This document shows, piece after piece, positions 1 through 11,075 of a stretch of DNA of 64,000 nucleotides; within the stretch, counting starts at the first letter, position 1; each line of letters begins with the position of its first letter. Source of the DNA: Lineus longissimus. Its lineage: Eukaryota; Nemertea; Pilidiophora; Heteronemertea; Lineidae. The stretch covers positions 8,308,001 to 8,372,000 of the forward strand of contig NC_088317.1 of the NCBI RefSeq assembly GCF_910592395.1. The letters run 5' to 3'. The notes below the pieces were generated by a model. It did no database searches. It was not told the origin of the DNA and saw only the letters and a program-made list of their open reading frames with translations. A program made the translations under genes and the position numbers.

Positions 1-280
1 CACGGTGGTCGGCGTCACAGCTTATCCTTGGTAAAGAAGAGATGTGACTGTCTCTTTAGAAACAACCAACAGTCATGCCCATCAATTACGCTCAGGTTAT
101 ACTGTGACTGTCACGTATCAGTATTGAAACTCCATAGAAAAGAGATGTGACGGTCTCTGCAGAAGCACTAAGCGATAATGTCCATCCCTTAGGCTTGGGT
201 TTTACTGTGACTGTATTGTGTCAGTGTCACAACTCCGTCATCGCAAAGAAGATAGCATGACTGTATTTACACGAGGGTAC
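1..280. repeat. Degenerate tandem repeat, ~103-bp unit
   Basis: The word aagagatgtgac occurs near 37 and 140 with a decayed version near 246, and actgtgactg occurs at 101 and 204. This gives a period of about 103 bases and nearly three copies. The array may begin left of the window. No coding potential is evident. Confidence 0.6.
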
Positions 281-679
281 AGTGCTGGTTAAATATGTTA
301 CCCACGTGGCAGTAGATAACAACTTCCTGCAGCGCGCCTGAACGTTATGGTTTTGCGGAAACACTCACGATTAGAATTATCTCACTAATCTCCGTCTAGA
401 CTTATAATCTCCGTCTAGACCACCCAAAGCCATACATCCTCTTAATACATACTAACAAGTGAAGTGTCTTGCCCAAGGACCTATACGTATGCGTATACGG
501 TGAAGCTGTATCACTTACCGAGACATTGTGTAACTTTTGTAATAAAATGGTTGGGTACAGGTTAAGAAGCATTAGCCTTATTAGCAAGCCGGGTGATCAT
601 ATAATCATGTGCCCAAATAATTAGTTACCTGCACCCCGCAGTCGAGCGTTATGGTGTCAAGATTAACGTTTAATCCCGG
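281..679. other. No gene recognised
   Basis: I see no conserved coding frame or RNA here. The only distinct item is a short direct repeat, aatctccgtctagac, near 387-420. Confidence 0.5.
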
Positions 680-689
680 TGTAAAAGTA

Positions 690-890
690 ACCCACGACCT
701 ACCTAGCTGGAGTCAGCCGGACTCTGACTCCTGGGAATCTAAGTCCTACGGTCCTGGACGGCTAGGAGCCGAGTCCTAGGACTTAGGTTACTAGCAACCA
801 ATGTCCTTGGACCGCGACTCCTTAGGAATGTAGGTCCAAAATCTAGTAATCTCCGTCCTAGGTGGACTTCCATTACTAGAACAAACTAGT
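690..890. repeat. GTCC/GGAC/CCTAGG-rich array
   Basis: A run of degenerate short units containing gtcc, ggac and cctagg words, such as gagtcctaggacttagg. Similar arrays lie in intron 1 of the adjacent integrase gene (4,024-4,270) and around the second copy of that gene (56,430-56,720 and 57,300-57,510). They are probably a recurring part of this element family. It lies about 360 bases downstream of the stop codon of the minus-strand integrase gene. Confidence 0.5.
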
Positions 891-1250
891 ATTCCAAGTC
901 CTATGCAAAACTACAGTAGATTTTCAAGGAAGATACATTACTCTACTCAAAGTGCCTGCACCTAATTTTCATTCGCAGTGAGGTGTTGCAGCTTACCGAT
1001 TTTCTATGGCAATGGCTTTTACAATTTCATTCGCCTTGTACTGTACATGTATGTACATAAAGAAATCAACAAGTCATTCTGTTTAACCAGATTCTGTATT
1101 TAATGCAAGTATTCACAAGGGTTGACATAAATACTAGTATCATACCCTGCTCTTGAATTGGGCTCTCAAATCACTCTGTTTTTAACCAGAATTGATACAT
1201 ATTGTGGTATTGATAATGTGTTGACAGTGACATGAAGACTGGAACGTAGT
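891..1250. other. 3' flank of integrase gene, no gene seen
   Basis: AT-rich sequence downstream of the minus-strand integrase gene. I see no coding frame or RNA in it. Confidence 0.4.
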
Positions 1251-4200
1251 TTATTTCTTTTCATTCTCAGACGGCCCCTCATGCCATATCTTTAAGTTCG
1301 CCCCGTTTATTGAGGATTTCAAGTGGATACCATCCTCGTTCGTTAACAAGTATCCCCCGCTCTTGGTCTTGCTCCTTATGACATACGGGCCCAGCCAAGG
1401 TAACGCAGATTTTCCCCCTTTTCGATCCGATCGTACCAAATTTTTCTTCAGGACCTTAGTTCCAACGGGGATATCCTGCAACAAAAAGAAATATGACGTT
1501 TGAGAACAGAAGTTTGCAATACATGTAAGGTGCCACTTGCCTTAGACAATAGCTTCTTTGCAACATTTCCCTTCTTCAGATCAGTGACGTCATCTTCGCA
1601 TGGTCAAATGAAGCAACATTTTCATGAATAATACATGAATACGTTTTGTCTAACACTCACGTTTTGAGAGATCCTCCTCTTGTTGTAATGCGTTTCTTGT
1701 CGCCCCTGGGCCTTTTTGATGTTTTTAAGCACTTTCTGCCCTATAGACTCTCGCATTCTAGTAACTCTCTTATTGACCTCTGCATGTTGTTCACTCCCAC
1801 TTGGTCGGGGTTCGTCTGCTTCGGCGTTTCCCTCAGGTTCATCCACATCTTCAGGAATAATGGGTTCCCTAAAATGAATAATGATTGAACTTGCGCGACA
1901 CATAATAAGAGTGATTCAAGGATATTGTAACCACTTATAGCTACACACGCAGCGCTTAAAACAATATTGATAACCAGTTAGTACTTGGAAACTGGTAAGT
2001 ACATGTCAGAACGAATCACTTACTTATTATCAATCTAAGCTGAATTTAAGACTTTTTTGGTGTCAAAAGTTTGGGTAAATTTTCCTTTCCTTTTAGACAA
2101 CAGAAGACCAATAATTACCTGCCATACATGAGGAAAAAGGGAGAAAATACCGTTGAGGCGTGCTTTGAGGTGTTGCACGCGAACACGACTTGAGGCAATT
2201 GGTTCTCCCAGTCATCACCTGGCTCCATCTTTAGTAGCATTGCTTCCAATGTCTGATTGAAACGTTCTGGAGAAAAAATACAACAAATGAAGCGAAATTA
2301 ATTTACGTATAAAACAGAATTAGAATATGTGGCCTTGTAATGTATTGTCTGCATTTATATAGCGCTAACAAGTTAACCTGCTCAAGTCCTTTACTTACCA
2401 GTTAATCCATTCGACTGAGGGTGGTAAGCCGTGGTTCGGTGGTGCGACATTTCTAAAGCAGCCACTATGCCCTTCACAATCTCGTTGTTGAATTCCCGCC
2501 CTTGATCGGAGATCAAAACCCTTGCGAAACCAAAACTGAAATAAAGAATACGAATACGGAATTATGTTTTTTTGTGCGTATGTCTATTGATGAACAGCCC
2601 TGTCCCTGAGTAAGGCATGATGGGTTATACTTACATGTAGCTGCCAAAGTAGCGCTAATTTGACTATCGCCTATGTCTTAAGTTATAGTAATGTCTTATG
2701 CCTATGTCCTATCAACATGATCAAGGAGAAAGGAAAATTATTTATTTGTCTGATTTCATTCTCTATTCATTGTTCAAATTTAGTCTATAAAACTTACCAC
2801 AAGAATGACTTGAAAAGCACCTTCGCAACACCTTCTGCATGTTTTGACGGTATTGGGTTCGCCTGGGCCCACTTGGAGAAGTAACAGGTCGTCGTGCATA
2901 TGTATTTATTGCCATTCCTTGACTCTTCTAGAGGCCCGATAAGATCGATACCAATCTGAAATCACAAAAAGGGGACAAAACGAAAGTAGAGTTAGAACGC
3001 AGATAATCAATTGTAGCGTCTTGCCCAGTAGGACACCACTGCATTACGAGATATTACATTGTATTCAAATGCAATATACTATCGCTATTTATATGAGCAT
3101 ACTGCAGTTAGTTATAAACAATGAAGAGTGTAAACTCACCGTTCTATAGCATTGCGCTTTAGCACCAGGGATCGGGTGAAGAGGCGGGGCGACCATATTC
3201 ATTTTGCGGTTTACCAGCTAGCATCTTGGGCATTTCTTCAGAAAGGCATTAACGTCGGCTACAAGGTTTTGCCACCAATAGCGCTTTTCAACTTTGTCCA
3301 AGGTTTTATCCCTTCCTAAATGCCCACCTGAAATGTTGGCATGGTAGTTGAAAAGAGGAAAGATTTTCGGTACCACGATCATTTCACCAAAGTTGCCTTC
3401 AAATTAAAATTCGCTTATTTGATATAAGTGTTCAAGTGTATCCTTAGAACAGTAAGCACATCAGTAAACACTACGCATAAATTAACCATCCATCGCTTAC
3501 CTAAGGCCGACGAATGGAGATTCGCAAGCGCGTCATCGATCTGTTTTGGCGTCATAAGGACCTTGCGCCAAGGACTTTCGTGTAATTCCCCATCTTGGTC
3601 AGCATCATCGTAAGTGCCTGGGACGTCGTTTATCTTCTTTTTCAGTCGCCGATACATGAGTTCACCGCGTTCAAGCTGTAAAAAGACGTATGCTGGTGTT
3701 AACAGTGAAAGCATTCATGGTTGTTGCTTCCCAGTCTAGTTTTTTTTTAGAAATTTGAAATTTTTTTGCTTGCAACAAAATTGCCTGTTTGGGATGAACA
3801 CTGTAGTCGTGCGTACACGCATTAAAATGCATTGAAATCTAGATCAGCAACACCGAATTTGTTGCACATATTTGTCGAAAAAGTGTACCATTAGATTTCG
3901 CGCTGGAGAGGAAAAGGCCTATGCTATGGCATGGGGTCTATATATTGATTGAATTTGAAACATCATAACCAAAATCCTACGCAGCGCATCAATAGCCTTC
4001 TCAAAAATAAGCTTCCTCCAGTCATCCGGACCTATTTTCCTTGGAAAAAAGTCCCCAAGACCTCCTTTCCTAGGAATCTAACTCCCCCGGACCTTCTTTT
4101 CTAGGAATCCAAGTCCCAATACCTGCTTTCCTAGGGATCCAAGTCCCCCAGACCAGCTTTCATCGGAATCCAAGTCCCCAAGACCTGCTTTCCTCGGAAT

Positions 4201-4406
4201 CCAAGTCCCCCAGACCAGCTTTCCTTGGAATCTAAGTCCTCAGATCTGCTTTCCTAGGAATCCAAGTCCAAACTTACCTTAAAATTGTTCTTTGCTGCTC
4301 GGCGGATGGACCGCTTCCTCGAAAGACTGCAACGAGCTGGATAGGCATGGTCCCGTAAATAGCGAAAAATAATGTGCGGGTCATGAGGTGTTCTTTCGGT
4401 TGACAT
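1251..4406 (-). CDS. Eight-exon integrase gene, KRBA2/GIN/Ginger type, one internal stop
   Basis: DDE-type (retroviral-like) integrase. The exons I infer on the minus strand are 4406-4278, 3675-3501, 3327-3140, 2955-2798, 2535-2399, 2266-2119, 1868-1661 and 1475-1251. All seven introns have GT..AG ends, all phases agree, and the total is 1,368 nt (455 codons plus stop). In order the protein shows a basic N-terminus, an HHCC zinc finger (the CPRC motif in exon 3), and catalytic residues in IGIDLIGP (exon 4), ISDQGREF (exon 5) and HPQSNGLTER (exons 5-6). A C-terminal SH3-like LGPY domain follows. There is no reverse transcriptase, so this is not a normal LTR element. One in-frame TAG lies at 3218-3220, just after CPRC. 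It may be a Ginger-like transposon gene or a domesticated relative. The family call is from recall. A second, truncated copy at 56-57 kb shares the last intron. Confidence 0.78.
4024..4270. repeat. ~31-bp tandem repeat in intron 1 of the integrase gene
   Basis: About eight copies of a 30-31-base unit with core cctaggaatccaagtcc followed by a ccagacctgcttt spacer. It is wholly inside intron 1. The units differ from one another by several bases. Confidence 0.75.
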
Positions 4407-4555
4407 CTCGGCAGGAATGAAGGCCAATACAAGTTTCCACTTGCGTTTTATAGGCCTAGGCTACACTGATGATCATGATTGAATGTTGAGTCACTCGAAT
4501 GATTGTAATCGATTATGCAAGATGTAATGAAGAGAAATAAACAAAAAAAGAATAG

Positions 4556-4630
4556 ACCGAGCGGGACTCGAACCAGCGGTTTCTGCTTACTAGGCAGGGA
4601 CCATGACCACTACACTATGGGGGATTGGCT
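4556..4630 (-). tRNA. Degenerate tRNA-like sequence
   Basis: The minus strand shows an A-box-like tagtgtagtgg, an anticodon-arm-like cctgc/gcaga stem with loop ctagtaa (anticodon position AGT), a B-box ggttcgagtcc and a following run of seven T. The acceptor ends do not pair, so this is a tRNA-derived remnant or SINE head rather than a working tRNA. It lies about 150 bases upstream of the integrase start codon. Confidence 0.4.
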
Positions 4631-4639
4631 GGCAGACAT

Positions 4640-5590
4640 CCCAAAACTTTAAATATTTGAACGCATGTTCTATTATATACCGTAGTACATGCGTATGTAA
4701 TTCAAGTGGGTACGGACATTGGTTACGGGGACCTCAATTTCTGTCACTGTTGTAAAAGAAATCTAAGTCCCCCAGTAAAGTTTTATGTTTCTCCGTGTTT
4801 TCTTTGAGGAAAGTATCCATGTTTCATTGGAGTTTCCTGCATAGAGCAACTGATGGTGTAGAAGTGGAAAATCAATTGAGCCCTGTAAAAAAGTGTCCGG
4901 CCCTATTGTATTCTTACGAATTATGTTATGGATCATTCTATAGAGTCAATGACTGTTTTAACAGTTCAGAGTAACATAATGCTTTGTCCCCCGGACATAA
5001 AATGCTTTGTTTCCCGAATATGCTTTGTTGCCCTCGTCATTTCAGACTTCTGCCCCGGTCATGGTCTCTGCATTTAGTACCGTACCATATACGTTATAAT
5101 ACAAAGGGATCTGAAAATTTTTCTTGGGTACATTTTGCACTTCTACTATAACACCAGTCGGACAATACTTACATTCCAGTTTCCAGTGAAATTCACCAGA
5201 AATGCGGGACCAATGCCTGCACAAACGCGGCAACTCATTAGTAGGCCAAAAGGCATCAATCGTGGCGGTTTTGCCTAGGAATAAGTCTCCGACTCATGTC
5301 AGTGCTGCATAGAACCAATCCAACAAAATGTTTTATTGAATGATGTGTGTGAGGGGATTCATTCCTACGCAGCCCATTGGCTCACAGACGAGGATAGGAC
5401 CTTATTATTGTAAAGTTCACTGCTATTTAGAGTGTCGACCATCCACAAATGCACCACGCCTACTACGCAGGTAGATATTTTTATTACAATTCGTGATCAG
5501 CATATATAAATTGTTGATTTTAACATGTATTTCCATTGGCTACATTACATTAATTGCAAACATTGCAAGGCAATCTTGCAATGTCCATAA
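4640..5590. other. No gene recognised; one unidentified 63-codon frame
   Basis: Mostly non-coding. A minus-strand frame at 5042-5233 contains HWSRISGEFHWKLECKYCP and has a GTAAG donor-like site inside it. I do not recognise it and cannot say whether it is an exon. A gtcccccag word near 4769 recalls the nearby 31-bp repeat. Confidence 0.3.
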
Positions 5591-5599
5591 TCTACTCAC

Positions 5600-6870
5600 G
5601 TCTGGTTCTTTGGAAGTGGTATCAACGATTCGTCTGGGCGATGTATTTAACGGCTCTATCAAAGTCAAAGAAATACGAGAATTCTCGATATCGTGAAAAT
5701 AGCCATTGGATTCCATTTCGAATAAAAGCGATGAATAGCGATCGAAATTAGCAACATATTACCAACATTTAACCAAACTTTTTACAACAATTTAGCAACA
5801 AGCCCTTCATGGCCCTGTGTACACTAGCAACAAAATAGCAACAAATTAGCAAAATTTTTACCACATGTTGGTACACTATTGCAAACTTTTGGCGGGAACA
5901 AAAGGAAAACATATATTTTGGAGTGAAAATTGATGATTCCAAGGAGAGAAGATGTGTTTTGAGTGCTTCTGCAGCAATTTTATCATTGTTGAGATGCGGA
6001 AGAGGCGGCGAAATAAACAAAAGAGAGTATGGACCAGGACCTGGATCAAAATGAGAGTGGATCATTGGGTATATCACTGCCTGTTAAAGGAGTTACGGCT
6101 AACTGCATGACAAGCCATCATACAAAAACTTCCTGCGAATGGATGAAACTGCATTCGAATAACTCCTTGAAACGGTTTCACCACCCATTACGAAGCAAGA
6201 CACTCTCTTGAGAGTTGCCGCTTGTTCAAGTCACATGACCTCAGGTAAATCACATGATGCAAATCCTATTTTTGACTGGCTTTCTGATTGGCTGAAGAGT
6301 TTGCAATATTTTTACAACATGCAACAAAGAACTGCATTGCATTTAATTTGCAACATTTTTACAACAATTTTAAAACATGTTGTAAGACTCGTTTTGCTCT
6401 GTACACACTATGCAACATTTTTGCAACATTTGTTGCAACCAGAAATGTTGTAAAAATGTTGCTAATATTTTGCTAGTGTACACAGGTCTTAATGCGACAC
6501 CTAGAACCTATTGTCGAACTGAAATCGTGGGCCGACCTTGAAGAGTCTCGTATTCTGATCGGATTCGATCGAATTTACTCACGATTAGAAAGGATTGAAT
6601 TTACAAGAATTCACGATGATTCTCGATATCTTACTATGGGGATAATCGGGCAAACACCAGGCGTTACACCAAATATTTTCGATAGAATTCGAGAATCTGC
6701 TCTGCATGATTTCGCAGTCGAGGCTTATAATACGAGATGAATTCGATGCACAGATTAGGCATCCCTGTAGATTTACGAGATATGATGATGCTGATACAGA
6801 ATACGATCGAAATACGAGTAAAATACGAGATCTGGGGTTCATAGTGACAAGGAGTTCTATCAAAAGGAAA
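5600..6870. repeat. Repeat rich in tacgag/gaattc palindromes, split by a MITE
   Basis: Both sides of the inverted-repeat element at 5814-6486 carry dense tacgag, ctcgatat and gaattc words, for example aatacgagaattctcgatat near 5669 and the same style at 6600-6840. This suggests one older repeat interrupted by the younger element. No protein is evident. Confidence 0.4.
5814..6486. mobile_element. Short inverted-repeat element (MITE-like)
   Basis: The left end cctgtgtacactagcaac (5814) matches the reverse complement of the right end, which reads cctgtgtacactagcaaa. Subterminal sequence is full of gcaac/gttgc words. It encodes no transposase. The flanks cttcatgg and cttaatgc could be an eroded 8-bp target duplication, which would suit a hAT-type element, but that is weak. 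Confidence 0.6.
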
Positions 6871-6884
6871 TTCAAGCACATCTT

Positions 6885-7388
6885 TTGATGCACATAAACA
6901 GTTTCTTTCATTGTTCGTGATGCTATACATGGACAAGGTTCAGAGACTTTAGTAAATTCGATCAAGATGTATCAGGATGCTCTCACCAACACACATAGTC
7001 AGCTGGACTATGCCATTGGACCAAATATGTACTGGGTTCCATCCAACATGGTGATCGACATTGGTTCTGTGGTGCAGTGCAATAACAACATTCAGATTGC
7101 AAATGATCAGATGAGTTTGGAGTTAATGATGGCATCAATAAACCAAAATCATCACCAGCCACTCAAACATAGGCAAAACCTACCAAGGAAATGAGTGAAC
7201 GTCCTTCACTACCAGATACACCCAACGAAAAGAAGCCTGTGACTGAAATACATTGTATGACTGTGTCAGTACCCAGTATGTCTACGCCAGTAAGACCTAT
7301 AAAAGATCACAACCAAGACATACTTTACTTTGCTATGGGACTTGGTGTGATGGTTGGGGGTGTTGTGTACTTTGTTAAGCTACGCTAG
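6885..7388 (+). pseudogene. Polinton D structural gene, 3' fragment
   Basis: This is the C-terminal part of a conserved Polinton protein whose fuller copies are at 31,944-34,978 and 48,468-49,886. Shared landmarks are FDAHKQF, THSQLDYAIGP and a C-terminal membrane segment (YFAMGLGVMVGGVVYF). The N-terminal half is absent and the frame breaks near 6950 and near 7191. The function is unknown. The position next to capsid genes in the other copies suggests a virion component. Confidence 0.6.
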
Positions 7389-7525
7389 TACCTCGTAAGC
7401 TTCGCGGACTGCGTTAGCTTCGCTAGTACCTTGTAAGGCTTCGCATACTGTGTTAGCTTCGCTAGTACCTTGTAAGGCTTTGCAGACTGCGTTAGCTTCG
7501 CTAGTACCTTGTAAGGCTACGCCAG
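7382..7525. repeat. 39-bp tandem repeat
   Basis: About 3.5 copies of a 39-base unit starting cgctagtaccttgtaaggct and ending gttagctt. It fills the gap between the structural-gene fragment and the integrase of Polinton D. It is GC-richer than its surroundings. Confidence 0.8.
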
Positions 7526-7547
7526 TATTATTTCAAAGAAAGATAAA

Positions 7548-8534
7548 ATGGAAGAAGCTTGGCAGAAATATGGATATCCCAGTCCACTCAGGTTTTACAA
7601 GTTGTTAAAGTGGTCTAATCCAGACATTTCATTTGCAGAGGGAGACAAGTTTTTGAGGGATAAGAACACTTATCAGCTACACACAAGAAAACGAGAAAAC
7701 AGATTCAGGGACATAGTGTTGCCTACTGTGAGGATTGTTTATAGTTTGCCGACTTACTTGACATGTCAAACTATAGCAGACAGAACAAGGGGTACACGTG
7801 GATCTTGCTATGTGTTGTGATGTCTTCACAAGGAAGGCATTATGCTCACCCACTGAAGAGAAAGACAAAAGCAACCGTGTTGGAGGGTTTCGAAGGAATT
7901 ATGGGTGGACTCAATAGAGTTGGTGTTAAACTGTTAGTCACAGATTCAGTTTTTGAACAAGCCAGTACAAGAACGTTTGAAGGAATTCAAGATAAAACAT
8001 CGAACAGTGGAAGTCGGAGATCATAAAGCATTATGGATCATTGACAGACTCTCTAGAACGATCATGGAGATGATATTCAAATATTTTACTGAAAGAAACT
8101 CAGTGGTTTGGTTTGACAGATTGCAGAGCTATGTGGTTGCATACAATAGTAGCCCTCATCGAGGTATTCTTAACCTAGCACCAAATGAAGCTGGTGAGAA
8201 TAAACTTGAACTGGTTTCATATAACCTTGACAAATCAATACCTCCTGAGAGTCCTTTTAAAGCTGGAGACTTTGTCAGGAATAGATTAAAAAGACCAACT
8301 TTCAAAAAGGGATACACACAGATATTGGGCAATCGACCACACACGATTGCGAAGGTCAATGTCACAAAAGCGAAATCAATTATCGATAATGATGAGACAG
8401 TTAGGCTTAATGACCTACAATTAGTGACTGAACGGAAGGATGAGCATGAGATCAGTGTTGAAGAAGTGGATAAGTCTTCTAAGATTGAAAAGATAATCAA
8501 ACACAGAGAGGGATTGGATCCTGAGAACAATTAA
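7548..8534 (+). pseudogene. INT: Polinton D integrase
   Basis: Retrovirus-like integrase of a Polinton/Maverick. The N-terminal part begins at 7548 with YGYPSPLRFYKLLK. The catalytic core is spread over three frames, with SNYSRQNKGYTWILLC at 7765 and the last catalytic region VEVGDHKALWIIDRL at 8009. A C-terminal domain (FKAGDFVRNRLKRP) ends at the stop at 8532-8534. At least two frameshifts, near 7770 and 7950, inactivate it. It converges with the PolB pseudogene, whose end is within about 50 bases. Confidence 0.8.
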
Positions 8535-8559
8535 AAATTCATATCATGAATGTGATATG

Positions 8560-10142
8560 AATTACAGTGCATGTAAATGACCACGCCCAAGTGTGGATGA
8601 TTCTCTTGTCATCTTCAACTGAAAGAGCAACCTTGTTTATTTCTTCTGTGTACAACTCGTGATGTCTACTCCTGATCACATTCATTATCCTGTAGGCTTC
8701 TGTTCCTTCAAAGAGACATTTCTTGTAGTTATCAAGGTAATGTTCATCTTTATAACATTATTCTTAACACCTTTACATTTCTTTTCCTCGTGTTCATCGA
8801 ACCTATACGAATATAGCTTTGCTCTGAGTCCAACAAACTATGTGATCTGTTTACCTCCTGCTTCATCCTTAAACATGCCTATTACCTTCTTATTCACACC
8901 TGCTTGAATGTCTGATGGAAGATCCCTGGGATAATTGCTGGTATCAAACAATATGTGTACATCAGAATTAATATATTTCTAGAAGTCCTCTGTTTGCATT
9001 TCATATGCATGGCTGTCGGTGTCTGTGAAGAGCAGTTTAACCATCTCACCATATTTCGTTTTGATGTAGTTGTAGAGGAAATCATACATGAGGGTCTTGC
9101 TGAGGTCAAGGATACACATGCCAAGTAAGACTGGTTTGTGTAAATTTCAGCTTGGTCTTTTTCATGTATGTGCACAGCAACAAGGTTTTCACAGAATATT
9201 GTTCTGTGTTGGTTATTCGGTTTTGCAACGAGTGTCTTTGCTTGTGATTCAGAGGTCGCCCATTTGATGTCAACCCTGTTGCGAATGTTTTCCATTGTCT
9301 TTCCAAAGACTGAGTTGTTAATCAACTTGAAGAAGTCCTTCTCAAAATCAGTCTCCGCCTTGGTCCGGAGTTCTGTGATGAGGTTGATGTATGGCTGTAA
9401 CCACTGGCTCTCTTCAAACTTGATTCTTCGATGAATTTTGGTAAGTTTGAGTTCGAGAGACCGGTAAAGCTTTATGTTTTCATAATGAATCACATACATT
9501 GTTTTGTCATATAGATTGGGTATTAACTTTTCATTTAGGGTTTCTGGTGCAAGGGGGTAGTCATTGTGTAGATCATGAAGGTGAGTTGGACACTTTAAAT
9601 CTACTTCAAGTATGCAGGGAAGGTTCTCGCAGTTGTCGAGTTCTTCATCAGTCATCCATTCGAATCCATGCGTAGGTAGTTTCTTGCTCATAGCCCATCC
9701 ATGTAGGTTGTTAGCTTGATATGTTCTTTGGGATCATACTGATCACCCATGTAAGGATTATTAGCCGTTGAATATCTGGTAGATATGATTGAGACACCAC
9801 CTCTCATTCTCTTCTCAATCACCAGCAACATTTCAGAGTCGGACAGAAGTTCTAATTCGACATCAGTTTTCTTGAGAGCCGCATCCAAAGAATGACCTGG
9901 TGAAGTGAATTACCATGCTGGTTCTAGGTCGTAATTTGCCTTGCAAACATCTCTGAAGCTTTCAAAAAAATATGCGCTAGTAGGAACACGTCGGTCTTCA
10001 ACGTCGGTCTTCAGATAAAGATTGTGATACTTTCTCATGGTTTTGATTTTGAATGTGTTCCATACATGTGGTGCATGTTCGTAATCATCATCTGAAATGT
10101 CTGTGTCGTAGTGTTTGGAATAGAATTCATGTTTTCGTGGAA
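8560..10142 (-). pseudogene. POLB: Polinton D DNA polymerase B, 3' half
   Basis: Protein-primed family B DNA polymerase of a Polinton. On the minus strand from 10,142 I see YEHAPHVWNTF, LKTDV, GGVSIISTRYS, LPTHGFEWM, NNSVFGKTMENIRNRVD (fingers), the catalytic TDTDS near 9020, and the C-terminal YTEEINKVAL. Frame changes near 10,010, 9,700, 9,130 and 8,730 plus stops make it a pseudogene. Its upstream part is at 62,810-64,000. The two are separated by the BEL/Pao insertion, flanked by gggtt target duplications, across which the polymerase frame runs on. Confidence 0.88.
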
Positions 10143-10147
10143 GGGTT
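10143..10147. repeat. Target-site duplication gggtt, left copy
   Basis: The five bases gggtt immediately precede the LTR end TGTGCCG at 10,148. The same five follow the other LTR end at 62,805-62,809. Five bases is usual for BEL/Pao integration. Confidence 0.8.
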
Positions 10148-11075
10148 TGTGCCGAAAATCTATCGATCGGACGATGATTTTTACTTTGAAAACACAAGTT
10201 TGCAATTCTTAACGTTTATTTAGGAATAAGAAGTCCAATGTCTAAAGAAAACAGATTTGCTAGAGTGTGGCATGAATAAATATGACGTTTGAAGAAGACG
10301 GTTCGTAGTTCGGGTAGCTGTCACACTCCTATCTGCATCCTGGGCGGACGGTCTTGGTTTTCGGTTTAACTAATTTGCACCGGGACTAAGTATAAAGTAG
10401 TATAACTAATAAAAAATGCATGGAACCGTCAGTGAAGGAAATCAGGGGAACCAGAGCGTTCCCAAGAAAGACATGGTAATCATGAGAAATTGAGGTAGAA
10501 AGATTAAAACTACCGCTGAAAAGCCCAGGCAAGTTTATACACACGAATGAGTTAAGAAAAAGAGGCGTTCTCATGTGACGCCATCTTTCCACAGACCGGT
10601 ACAACTATAATGTAGAGCAAAAAGTGCGTCCAATTGTAGGACGGGGAAATATCACAAAGTAAGAAATATTGATCCGTAGTCGGACACTCTAGCAAATTAC
10701 AATATTGTAACAGTGCGGTCTAGATAGGATTGAAAGTTATTTATGAGGGCAAAAACATCGACCAACATAATGGTAGAGTGTAAGCAAGTAAAAACAACGT
10801 CAACTTCTCAGATCAAGGCACCAAATCCGGGAAGGGGGACCCAATGTCCACAAAAAACAAACATGGCTGCCGGCAAGATGGGAACAAGCGGAACCGAGTT
10901 GAACCAAGGGGATATGTTGTAAAACCACTGAGCTAGAATACTCACATAACATCGTGCCCTGTAACCGGGACATTTACAAATAAGAAAAAGTGGCACATAG
11001 TAAAGTTGACGGTGGTATATAGGGTAAAGGGGGAGTTTTTCTGCAGAGGCACAGAAAAACAGGTACACACTAGAT
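10148..11075 (-). repeat. BEL/Pao 3' LTR, truncated
   Basis: Homologous along its length to 61,769-62,691. In a 165-base stretch compared by eye I count roughly a dozen differences plus small indels, so the LTRs are old. On the minus strand it ends TTTTCGGCACA. Similarity stops at about 11,075 (ggtacacactagat), where L1-like sequence begins, so the LTR's own first ~113 bases are missing. Confidence 0.85.

Noticed and set aside
4024-4270. CRISPR-like array of ~31-bp units
   Set aside because: The units are contiguous and degenerate with no unique spacers, lie in an intron, and the DNA is eukaryotic.
1251-4406. Gypsy-type LTR retrotransposon
   Set aside because: There is no Gag, protease, RT or LTR, and the gene has seven spliceosomal introns, which retrotransposition would have removed.
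4556-4630. Functional tRNA gene
   Set aside because: The 5' and 3' acceptor strands do not pair and the T stem has a mismatch. Kept only as tRNA-like.
10386-10604. 72-codon minus-strand frame conserved in both LTR copies (also 62,017-62,265)
   Set aside because: It is conserved only because the LTRs are duplicates. The length and composition give no sign of a real protein.
10148-11075. Two independent solo LTRs at 10.1 and 62.8 kb in two different Polintons
   Set aside because: The shared 5-bp flanks, the matching halves of one polymerase frame and gag-pol beside one LTR make a single insertion simpler. Not fully excluded without long reads.
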